The notes under the pieces are model-generated. The model was not told the DNA's origin, ran no database searches, and was given only the letters and a program-made list of their open reading frames with translations. Of a stretch of DNA of 64,000 nt, positions 24,601-36,600 are shown piece by piece. The DNA is taken from the NCBI RefSeq assembly GCF_027744825.2, contig NC_071345.1, positions 15,625,501 to 15,689,500 on the forward strand, read 5' to 3'. The first letter of the stretch is position 1. Each line of letters opens with the position of its first letter. Origin of the DNA: Synchiropus splendidus (lineage: Eukaryota; Chordata; Actinopteri; Syngnathiformes; Callionymidae). The position numbers were made by a program, and so were the translations under genes.

Positions 24601-27600
24601 ATATTCAAACATTAACACAATCTTTGTTGATATTGGAGACATACAAGAGTAATGCGGAACAGAACAGACCAGTTCAGTTAGTAACTGGTTGGGCTTTCAG
24701 CACAGAATGTAGTGAGGAAAACACATGTAATCGAATGAAAATGTATTTATTGTGATTTTTTTAATGTCAGGTTTTATCACCAGGTTGGCATAATATTTGG
24801 GGATTTTTTTTTTCGGCCCAGCCCTACCACTACTGTAACATATCCCTCTTTACCACAACCATGAACGCGATCGTCTTCCAGTTATAGCTAATGTTCTTAG
24901 TCCGACACAATCCATCCTCTTGAAGTGTCCGAACCTCTGAACATTGTCTCACTTGTCACACAAGTCAGTGCATCAATGGGAAAGCAAAACAGTTAGGATA
25001 AATCGCCCATAACAGAACACTGAGAATGTGTGTTTCAAGTGACACTGAAGTTGGCAAAAATGGTGGCATGTCACCTGTGAACGTGGATCCAACATGCAAA
25101 CAAGATTCCACCACAACTTCACCATTTATAGCCAGAAATAAAAAGTCACAGACAGACAAACACGGTGTGGGATGGGGGGACGGACAACCACGGACATGCG
25201 GATCGTGAGACGACAAAACAAGAAACATGCAGAAGCCATGGCGGGGGGTGGGGGGGAGCCCAGTGATTAGCCAATGTGCCACATACTTGTTTGGGAGCTT
25301 CAGAAGCGGTGGTGTGAGCGTCAGTACCTCTGTGGAGTCCATTAAAATCAAACCCAACTGTGGGGGGAGAAGGAGGGAGGGAGGGAGAGGTGGGAGACGG
25401 GGTGGGGGAGGAGGAGCAGGGGAGGAGGGCATTCGGTTAAAAGCTCTACCAGATCCACACAAGCACATATTTATTCTCTTCCACCAGCCAAACACAGTAG
25501 CCACCAGCGCCCTTCGCTAATAGAGGGAGGCTGGCAGTGATGATGATGGTGATGATGATGATGGAACTTGGTGAAGGCAAGTCAGTGATTTAATATGACG
25601 CATGTTAATGGAGGCCTCGGGGTGGCTGGCCTTTTCGGCGTGCGCACGTCCGTGCTGAAGACAACTGTCGGTGACAACATTAATTACAGCCTCGTTGAGT
25701 GTTTACAGAGCTTCAGCACGAGCGCGTGTGTGCGTGTGTGTGTGTGTGTGCGTGTGCTCACAACGCTGCTTAGAGGAAGCCGAGTTGCATCACTTACCAT
25801 TTGGCCTCTGTCACTAAGAATCACGGGCAGTGCCACATATCATTCACACTCTCCATAAAGAAGCTACTTATCTCACTGTCGAGTGCGATCACTGCCAGTA
25901 CGGCTGATGGACGTGACAGGAGAAAGACAGGAGGAGGAGGCGGAGGGGATGCCGGCGGTGGGGAGTGAGATACGCAGCCATAGAGGAAGGCAGGGGACCA
26001 GAGGGGAGGACGGGAAGGGACAGAATTCACTAACAGATAAGGGACACAACATGAGGCCGAGGAGAGCAGAGAAGTCAAGTTTAAGAAGTGGAAGGATGAG
26101 GATGTTGAAAAGGGCAACGAGAAAAGGGATGAAGTGATGATGGGAGATTGAACAAAAAAGGGCAAAGGCAATGAAAAGGATGAAGTGATGGGATGTAAAG
26201 TGATATAAGTTTTGGAAGTGAAATGACATGAAACGTGGTTGTGTTGAGGAAGAAAAACAAAGGAACATCGTGCCAAAGAAGAGGAGGGACAGAAAAGGAA
26301 GGTCAATGAGTGTTGACGGAATGTGATTTCGTCAGGTGACTGGAGCGGGTGAAAAAAAACAAATGGATTCTTACAAAAACAAAATGCTTCAATCTCAAAA
26401 GAAGGGAATAGAAACGAGAAGAGACAAAGGTGTGAAAGCTACAACCTTGAGTAAAGGAGATGAAAGAAAAAATAAATAAAGTGTGCAGGTAGATAAAGAA
26501 GAGAAGTGAGATGAAGGTATGTTTAAGAAAAGGAAAATAAACTCTATATAATATAAAAGTATTTCTAAAGAACGAAAGGAGATTATTAGCAGAAAAGCAT
26601 AGATTAAAATTAGAGGAAAAAAGACCACATGAATATCAAAAGTGTAGCAGAGAATAAAAAAGGGATGAGATTGTTGAAAGGAAGAATGTTGGGAGGAAAC
26701 ATTGATATGAAAAGAGAGTTGGGAGTTGGAGGAAATTATTGAGGGAAACTCCAAAAACAGGGGCAACAAAGTAGCGGAAGAAAGTGGGCGGCGGCAGGAC
26801 GACGACACCGCACCAACAGCTCTGTTTAGCGAGAGGCACCGGGGCGCATGCAGATGCATTCCTGAGGTCGGACCGTACAAACGCTCTTCTGCTTCATTAG
26901 AATGCACAATTCCATCTCTCTAATTGACATGTGATTAATAATGTATACAATTTGTCACAGGTCAGTTTGCGGAGCACGGATCATGTTTCAGTGTAAAAAA
27001 TGGAGACAGCTGCCCAGCCGAGGGCGGGGAAGCTCTCGCAGACTGGCTGTCACACGCAGCTGAACAAAAAGATGTGATCTGATTTATTTTGGAAAGTGCA
27101 GGAAGGGAGCAGACGTATGGCCAGGCAGACAATGAAATATAGTTGAGGATGTGAATCTGCATGCATTTATTCACTACGGTATATCACACGTGTCCGCGCG
27201 GATAAATGGCTGCGGGTGAGGAGATGCGTGGTCACAGGTGAATGAGTGAATGTTGAAGGAGTGGCCCGAAAATGAAACATCTGCTCATAAATAAAGAGGC
27301 GACATTACGGATTCGGTTGAACTTTTCCTCACCAAAAAGTTATCGCTCATGGATATATGCTTCCGGCTGAATTTCATTTGGAAATTCTTCAAGATAAAAG
27401 ATGAGTTTTGCGCTGAGCATTTACCTGTGTGGGATCTCATGTGGGTCCGCAGGTGGCTGGGCTGGCTGAAACTCTTCCCGCACTCGGGACAGAAGTGCTG
27501 CCCCTGCCGCATGTACCTCAGCATCCCTGTTCACGAGAGGAAAACACAGGGCATGAGTAGGGATCATGGCAACGCCGGAGAACATTACAATCTCATCCAG

Positions 27601-30600
27601 TTGAAGGGCTGATATGTCAGTTTCAAATGTCAATCTCTTGTTCTGGGGCCAAATACAGGTGAAGCTTGAGGATTGAGTTTGACACCCATAGTCAGGTGTG
27701 AGATCGCTGGGAGACTCCGCCTCTGTGTGGTACAACTGACAAATTCGGTTATCGCTTCCCACCATTATGGAAACAAGGCAATCCTCAAAAAACTATGACT
27801 GTGACAATATACACAAAAATCTAAGAGAAATATTAAGAAGTTTGCTCATAGCGTGTTGCTTGCCCCATGATGTCACAATTGAGCGACATTTTTTGTAAAA
27901 CTATTTACAACAACATTTATGTTCAACACAAAACAAACAGCAAAGCTTCTTCACATAGCAAGTGAACATGTTATTTATGTTGTCATATACACCAGGTGAA
28001 GAGCTCAGATGTTTTGAAACTATGTGAAAAACTAAAAACTGATATACGACAGATAAACATGCAAATACTACAATGACATATAACCATGAACAACATTAAC
28101 TGTATTTTTTATTTTTGGTACATGCACCAGTGGCTGTGACATCACCAGAAAAGTAGCAACAGATGTGTTCTGCTGTTTTTATGACTGTAAAAAAAAAGTC
28201 ATTTGTCTGAAGAAATGGCCAGTCGCTCTTTGAAAAGTTGAGAAAATAATTTCCCTACAGTGGAAGTGCAAGTTTATAGTATTATTTATTTATTTATTTT
28301 CCAGCCCTTTAGCCCTCAAGAGCACAAATGTATACTATTTTATTTTTATTTAATTTTGTCAGTTTAATATTCAATAAAGTTTTCGGTTCAATAAAGTGAC
28401 TGAATAGCAGCGACTTCAATGCAATTCAAAATGATAGTGATTCTGATGGCCATAAACACACAGCCCTACTCCACACAAAGCTTCAAAACTTCCGCCTACA
28501 CTTCTACTTTCTGATATCATCTGCGTGAAGCGCATGCGTGACTGTGCTCCGTGTGCTGCAGTTTCTCCAGTGAGAAACATTGGGTCAATATCGGTATCTG
28601 AAGTCACTTGCACACAGATTCCAGATTTGTTTCAGTAGATCGAGACGAACAGAATCTTCAGTAGATTTAGCAGCAGATTCCAACTTAGCCAGGACGCGTG
28701 TATGTTGCGCTCCTGAATTCGAGTCAAAGAGTGAGTGAGTGAGTGAGTGAGTGAAGAGGTGAGTGAGAACTTCCAGCGAGCCACTGCGGCAGGCTGGATG
28801 TGGAAGTAGGTAGCATCAGAAGTGGACTAGTGCAGGCATCATTAGTATGTCTAATGTGTCATTATGAGCCGCTTGCTCCGGGGGCTGGACTGCAGCTGTC
28901 ACACAGCATCATCTCAGAGGCTGACAGCCAGACACACGCGGCACACACGCACACGCCGCATAAATTACAGGCAATTAAAACGCCCCGGCTGTGATGTGCC
29001 CGCTCCGGTGCCCGTGTGTCACATGTCAGGTGTACTTGTGTGTGTGTGTGTGCACGTGTGTTTGGTCCAGGGGAGGCCAGTGAGGCATGTTGACTAACTC
29101 TGATGACATGCACCTTTTGCATAATAATTTCAGGTTAAAATAACTTGTTGAGGTTTGGAGGAATGTGGCCGCTTTGTCATGTGACGTAACCAGATGAATA
29201 ATTTGTTACAGAAGTGTTCGAGGTCTACAGTGCTCACCCACAGTTTTAGGGGTCATAAAGGTCATCGTGTTCAGGTCATGAACGGAAATCTGCCCTTGAA
29301 GGTGCTGGTGTTGTTGCTGGGATCTACTTTATGTGTCTGGTTTGGTCAAAAGGGTTTGATCACAGACCCATGATAGACTTTTTTAAGTTTTCAAACGTGG
29401 TGCAGTACTGCATCCTCTTCACTACTCCGATTATGTGCACATTAAAAACATGCAGTGAGTACCCACTTTTGCCCCTTTTCTCGGTGACAAGTAAGTTTGT
29501 GATAAGGATTTGTGTAATAACAGTTTTAATAGAATGAGAAATATAGAATAAAAAAATGTTATATGGTAAGAACTAGTGTTGTCTTCAACAGCCTGTTTGA
29601 ATTGTACTTTTATACTACTCTTTATATATTATACTACTTCATATACTGTAAGTTTATATTACATGTTGTCACAGCCAAAATTTTTTTTGTCTGTTACAGT
29701 TTCAGAAGCCAAAAAAGCTGAACAATTTAGACTTATTTTGGTCTGAGACAAACATGACACCCATCCCATGAAAGCATGAACATTATCAAGCGCTCCTTGC
29801 TTCTATGTCAATATATCTCTCAATATAGGATTTGTCAACGTGGGACAGTGTTCCACAGAAACAATAACACAGCTTGAATGACAATGAAAAGTCCTTCAGT
29901 GCCAAACTAAACCCCAAGAACATAAGATATTAAAAGAATTACAGCTTACTTGTCTGTATAAAACATGGTGGAAATAGTGTTTTTTCTGGTGAGCTGCACT
30001 TGTTTGAACATGTTTAACACTGGAAGCAAGATGTAAGTGATGAATAAAGACAAAATTATGTCTTATTTTTGTCGGTATCGTCACATGACCAGCATTTTCA
30101 CAGTGTTCCATCTTGTTTTTACTCATAAGATAAAGCTTCGTTCACATCAATATTTTGTCCTAATTCAAACAAAAGCAATACATGTAGGAACACTGCTTTA
30201 TTTATTTATCTAATTTACAATTTTGGAAATCATTGAAATCATCTTTTTTTGACCTCACACAAGTCTTCACGTTTTTGTAGGCAGAAGCTCATGTAACTTC
30301 ATTGGTTGGTTTGGGTTGGTTTGGGCAGTGCTCCTGCTACCGTATTTACAGCTACATGCCTTCAAGGAGTTACGCTAGTGATGGGTCGATGAGGTTTCAT
30401 GAGACAGTGTACAGGTTTTCAGTGGCCACCAGACGGCACTGTCTGCTGTTCAGACTTGAAGAGCTAATTCAAAGAAACCTCACATCACTTCTGAACCAAA
30501 AGCTTGGACGCTGTTTCATCAACCCTTCAATACTGTTTCATGATCATTTCCTCGTCTAGCCATCACTAAGTTACGGTGATTTGGCAGATCAAATCCTCTC

Positions 30601-33600
30601 AATAGAGCACCATGGTCTGTGATGTATCAGCGCCTATTTTTGACCAGGTATGATTCAGTATTCGCCATGATGGTTGTGATCCAATAAGGTCGTGTGCACA
30701 CATTCAGCGTGGCATCTGAAGGAGTTTTCAAAAGCAAGCTGAGCACACACACCTCTCGTGCTGACTGCTAACAGGCCCAGAGGGGTGGTGGCTGCTCCAA
30801 CACAAACCCCCCCAACAGCCACATCAACACGGCGAGCACAGACTGGTGAGCACCTGGGCAGTGCCCACCAGCCTTTTGCAGATATTTGCGAGTTTGTTTT
30901 GCGGAGATGGAAGGACACAGCAGGACACGTAAGACAGGGAGGTGGAGGAGGTGACAGAGAGTGTCTCTGGCACTCCGACTGCTGGCCTCTGGATACTCCA
31001 CTTGTGGGCCGCCAGCCCTTCTCACTGATGCACTAATGAAAGATCAGACAGAGCTGGACGGAAAACACGGGAAGACACACGCTCATGTTGGGGAGAATAA
31101 AGGGGAGAAAGAGTCTGAAAAAAGGTCACTTTATAGCATGTGACTCAAAGGGCTAGGCGGACGCTGACGATATACGCCTGGACGGGTGACAGCGATGTCA
31201 CGTCCGCTCTGGGGCTGTTGTCTTTGACCCCCAACTCAACACAGCCCCAAATTGACCTTCGAGACACAACTGAAAATGGGCAAATAATACCAATGTTCTG
31301 TAATGACCATTTCCAAAGCAGCTGGTGGGGTAATTATTCTGTCTCATCTCTCTCGGTGCCTCTTCTGTTCCCACTCGCTCGCTCGCTTTTTTTTTTTTTT
31401 TTTTTTTGCCCTGTTCCGTTCGCATCTGTGTGTGTGAGTGTCTCATCAGGCGAAGCCGTGACCTAAACAGTTTGTGACAGCTTTCTGGGAGAGTGGAGCT
31501 GGAGACTAGGCATGCCTCGCAGAGCTGGGAGCAGCAAGGTTCTCTCACGTCTCTCACACGGGAGCAACACACACAAGGCCCCCCCGCCTTTTTTTTTTTT
31601 TTTTAGGCATCCAAAAACACATGTTGGCCTTGCCTTTTAGCATCACTCAGGAGAGCGCTTGTTCTGTGTATTAAGTCGTCATCATTCATAACCTTGTCTG
31701 ACTGGACACGTGCGATTGTCTGTCAGTCACGTCCTGCCAGATGGCGAGTGAGCGCTCGGAAGAGAGCAAATGAAGTACATGACTGTGGTGCACAAAGCTT
31801 GTCACAGCCGATCGATTGCACCAGAAGAAAAGCTCAAAAAACAAGACACAGGGGAGCGCTCTTCAATAACTCCTTAAAAGTCTGAATATAATCACAGAAA
31901 GTCAGAGAAGAGAGTGCAAACCTGTTGGATCCAGCAGTGCGTTCGCCGGCCCCCAGCGGTGGTAGAGTGCCGCCAATTCGTGGGGGGTGTAATTCTTAAG
32001 AAAGCTGAGGATGTCTGGTGGCATGTCCGGCGTCTCTCCAACTGGCTCCGGCTTCACCTCTGCATGTGGCTCCGACAGCAACGAAGACAGGGAATTATGC
32101 AGCATGCTGCTGTGGTAGGCTCTGTAACCGTGCCCAGCTGTGGAGCTCTGGTTGATGGTGCTGGGCTTGGAGGCGCTGGCGTGGGAGCCGGGGTTAGGGG
32201 AGCCCTTGGCTCGGCTGTATTCTGGTAGATTACGCTGGCTGGAGAGCATGAATCCCAGGCCTTCCTGAGGCATCAAGTATCGGTCAGAGATCTTGGCAGC
32301 TGCCGCAGAGCTGGGGCTGGACACCGCGGGCCGGGACTGGGCACCGGTCTTCCTCTCGGAGGCGGATGACGCTGCCCCTTGAGGGCAGTGATCTAACTTA
32401 GACTTAAAGCGAGGACTCTGGACCTCCATTTGTCTGCCACTGCTGCCAGGTCGGGCTGGCGTTCTAAGCGGTTGTGGAGCTGATGGGGGTCCTCTGGAGG
32501 ACGAAGCACTCGAGGATGAGGACTGTGTAGCTGTGTGCTGCTTGGTTCTCTTTGCCACCTCGCTGGTGGAACTGGGGGGTCGTGTACGTTGGACACGCTT
32601 TACTTGTGGCAGCGGTGGACACTCTTTACCCTCTAGAACTGGAGGGGGACCAGTACGTCGGCGGTCTTTCAAACCCTTTGGGATACTTTTCAGGGCCCAC
32701 TTAGGTGCCAAATTGGAGCTGCTGCTGTTGATCCTGTGAGCGATGGTCTGGTGCATCCACAGCACCTCGGGGTAGTGGGTGGAGTGGGCACAGAGGGAGC
32801 ACTTGTGCTTGGGGATGAACTTCTCCTCAACGGCTGCAAAGGCTGTGCCCCTGTAGCCCTCAGCCCTGACACACAAGTCCACCGGTGTCATGCTGGGATC
32901 CAGTGCCGAAGTCTGAGACGAGGGGCACTCTGAGTGGGGTGGAGAGCTTTTCAGACCCTGGAGAAGGGCCATCTTCAATTTGGGATACCCACAGGGTGCC
33001 CCTCTCTTTAAGCAGGGGTCAGAGCTTTCAGCAGCAGTTGGATGTTGAACTCTGACGTGGGTCAGGTAGACCTGCGACTCGCTGGTCACAAAGTTGCACT
33101 GACTGCAGACGTAAGGCTTCACATCTACAAGAGGAGGGAATGAAACAGAACACATCAGGTACCGGCACCGCTGAGGAACTATCTCTTAACAGATATTGCT
33201 GATGTAGTTTTGCAATGGCGCCAGCAGATGGCAGCGTTAGCCACATCAACAACTGAGGACACAACAGGAATCTAACATGGCAAATTAGATTACGTAACCA
33301 TTTATAATATATGATAGCTTGTATTTTTAATATAAATACACGTAATAATGTATTATTTAATTATGAATTATTTAGAGCAACGTTATTGCTCGTGTGTCAA
33401 AGTGTGTACCAAACTTTGTACTTCAGTCTTCTGCGACATTTAATTCTACTAATGAACTAAACATTCATTAGTTGCTACATATTACTATAATAAACGATTG
33501 CCGCAAAATTGTAGAAAAAATGTTCGAGTCAACGGGATTTTTAGTCTTAATACACGCAGTACTCCATTACCTCCACAAGGTGGCAGAACTACACCGCTCT

Positions 33601-36600
33601 GAAAATAGATTCCGGCTGTTTTAAATCGACATTCTGAGAAAGTTATTAAACTGATCAGTGACATTTCATATATATTCCGGGTCATAACTAGCCAAGACAC
33701 AAAAAAGGCCTTTGCTAATACAGATCATCGTGACATCTTACGAGCGCACACACAACTATTTGCGCAGCAGGATGAACCAGTGAAGCCAAGAATCACACCA
33801 TTGCACTTGCTGCTCGCCTTCCCCTTTTTGACAACAATAGTAAGCAGCCATCTGTTTTGCATTTTGCTTCCTGTTGGCAACAGGACTCAAACGCACACGC
33901 ACGCACACGCACTGCTCAGACTCAGCCAAGGTGAAGCCCTGCAGCCAAACAGGCAGTTTTAATTCTTTAAAGTCCCCTTCATCAATACTTCGACTAAATC
34001 CATTTTTTTTCTCGCTTTGTTTGACATAGTCAATCCATTTTCCCCTCCATTTATAGACAGTGATTAATCTTAAAGGAAAAGTGCAACAAATAAGTGCACT
34101 ACATGACACTACTATTTGGTCATATTATTATCGTGTAATAATGCAGCGAATAGCTGCTTCACATTCCAGAAGTAGCCATTTAAGATCCACCTATTCTGAT
34201 CGGCACAGTATTTTTTTTTTCAGTGGTTTGTTCGACACGCTTATTTGTATCTGCTGAGAGAAAGCCCAGAGTACTTAGCAGCGCTGATCCTCCAGGAGTC
34301 CGTCCCTGAGTGTTTGCATCCAGGTGACTCTATAAATATCCGATCCCTCAAACATCAGGCCGCCTGGCTGACTCTCTGAGGTAAGACGAGTGGATCAGCA
34401 GCAGTGTCACCGCACTCAATCAGAAGGGAGGTTGTGGAAAAGTCACATTGAAGACGAGCGAGTAGGATGAATGTTTTGATGGCTCCATTTTGGAATGGTC
34501 GAAATGACAAGTAAACCTCTCAGTCTTCTCAACCTCAGGCATGGTTTGATGATGTAACCTTAATAAATGAGGCTGTAAAAAGTAATGTGCTGCAGCGTGA
34601 TTCACTGTGCAAAGGTTTCCCTTGGGAAAAAAATGTGCTTTTATAATACACATTTTCTTCACTGGGAATATTCATTTTCTTCTTGAAAAACTCTCTGAAA
34701 CCCAAATATCACTTTATATTCTACTCAAGACTCATCCTTCCATTCATACAGAGACCTTTTAAAAAGCAAATCAAAAACTAAGATACACAGTCAAGAGCTC
34801 GAGAGGAGTTTCCTGAGACAGGAAGAGCTGAAATAGCACACAGCTCGATCAAGCCTGAAGAAACGCTGCTGCTATTTCTGAGTGGCTGTACTGACAGGAG
34901 AGAAACAATCAGAACAAAAGCATCAACATTTTAAAAAGGCGGGTCAGAAGTCCTCCAATACTAAACATGAGGGAGTTTATATGCATTACACACGTCTGTG
35001 TTTGACTGTAGGCATCCTTCCACGGGTTGTTTACTTTGGCTCCTCCGTGTTTATTGGTTGTGGAGGTGAAAAATATGATAGGCATCCCAAAAATGCCTGA
35101 ACGCTCGACTGCTGACGTAAACTTCAACAGCAGCGTGTTGTGTGTTATGTTGCCTTCATACATGATCATTTGACCATAATACTAATTGCTGAAGGGGGAA
35201 AAATGTTAACCCCCTTTCTAATGAATTAGCCAAATTAAATAGAGAAAAAATGCAGTATCATCATTCCGCCACAGGAGGCCTCTATTACCCCCATTGAAAT
35301 GATGTGGGAGACTTTGTTTTTTTAAATGATTAATACAATGTAAAGGAATATTTGGCGCAAAAATGAGTATTTGAAGGAATGAATGAGGTCGTTTGACACT
35401 TCATCTTGAATAATGAATATGATGTATTCTTTTTTTTCAGACAGTCAATACAAATAATGGTTTAAAAATGAAACTGTAACTGTTAAACGTCACATAGAAG
35501 GTTTTGTTTCAGGGGTTGTTGTTTTTTTTAACTATATTGCTTAAAGAATCTTTAATCTAAATCTAAAATTAAAAAAAAAAAACATCCAAAGTGATTGGAT
35601 GGTGATGCATCTGTGCAACTCAACAGCCATTTGCTTCGCCAGTGCTTCTCAATTATTCTCCGTTGCTTGTAGGAAGAGCTAATCCGTATGAATGTCTCAC
35701 CTGCCACTGGCTCCCCTGAGTTAGCAGTTCCCATCTCAGATGCCTGGTCCCGCAGCGTCGATGCTGGTGGAGAGTCTCCATACCCTGGAGTGCTTGGTCG
35801 ACTTGGTGAGCCGGACTCGAGATCGCTGGTGGACCCCCACTGGTCGTTTCTAGCCATTCCCTCTTTGTCCACGGCTGACGCTCTGCTCTCCTCCTTCCTG
35901 TGGACCCGCTGGTGAACAATCATCTGGTGTCGACTGCGGAACACCTTCCCGCACTCAAAACACTCGTTGGATTTGTTGGGCACTTGAGATTGGGATCGTC
36001 TCCGGTCCTGGCGAGACGACGGTCTGTATTCCGAGTCGCTGAGGCTGTCTGGGGTGCGATCGCCGGAGGACGCCTGGCTCCCCAAGCCAGAGCTGCTGCG
36101 CCGGCCTGACCCACGTTTCTCTTGACCCTGTATGACATATTGACTGCTTTCCTTCTCAAACACGACAGCAGCTCCGGTAAGATCCTCCTCCCCATAACCA
36201 TCTTTTTCTGAATATTTGTGGCTGGTCTCCACAGGCTCCACAACTTTTCCTTTAGTCGCCAAATGCCAGGCCTGGTAACTGCATAGCGGGTCAAGCTCTG
36301 GGATTCTTTTCCCCAGCAGCTTCTTCTCTCCCCCATCTTCCTCCTCCATCTTCTCTTCAATGGGCTGAAGGTTTAGGTAGTCGAGTAAACGTCGTTTAGC
36401 AGCAGGTGTGTCCTCATCATCCTTAATTTGGACCTCATTCTTGGACTTTCTTCCATTGTTGAGGCTGTGGACTTTATCATGAGCCCTCAGACTCTCTTTA
36501 CTGTGAAACAAGTTTCCACATTTGCTGCACATCTGATACACAGACGTATTAGTGGTGGTAGTCATTTCGGGATCCTGGGCTACATCATTGATAGTCACTG

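Larger units (their letters stand above)
21693..27424 (-). other. znf516 intron between coding exons 3 and 4
   Basis: A 5.7-kb phase-1 intron with donor CAG/GTAAAT and acceptor TGTTTTCCTCAG/GG. It contains a candidate non-coding element (22400-22770), a copy of the GGGMTGGGC-ended repeat (24560-24832), a GA-rich patch (25365-25435), a GT run (25726-25752) and a long purine-rich stretch (25915-26790). Confidence 0.8.
27527..31921 (-). other. znf516 intron between coding exons 2 and 3
   Basis: A 4.4-kb phase-1 intron. It holds a GTGA tetranucleotide run (28727-28755), a candidate non-coding element (28800-28990), a family 2 MITE (30386-30556), poly-T runs at 31387-31407 and 31589-31604, and AT-rich sequence. 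A fragment ending TTTGACACCCATAG near 27690 resembles a hAT-type transposon end. Confidence 0.75.

Noticed and set aside
24965..25504. 179-codon ORF on the minus strand
   Set aside because: It lies in a znf516 intron. Its Pro/Leu-rich start is a translation of the GA-rich patch at 25365-25435, and no domain or homologous block is visible.
25821..26306. 161- and 131-codon minus-strand ORFs
   Set aside because: They are translations of the pyrimidine strand of the purine-rich stretch (Ser/Phe/Pro/Leu bias), inside an intron.
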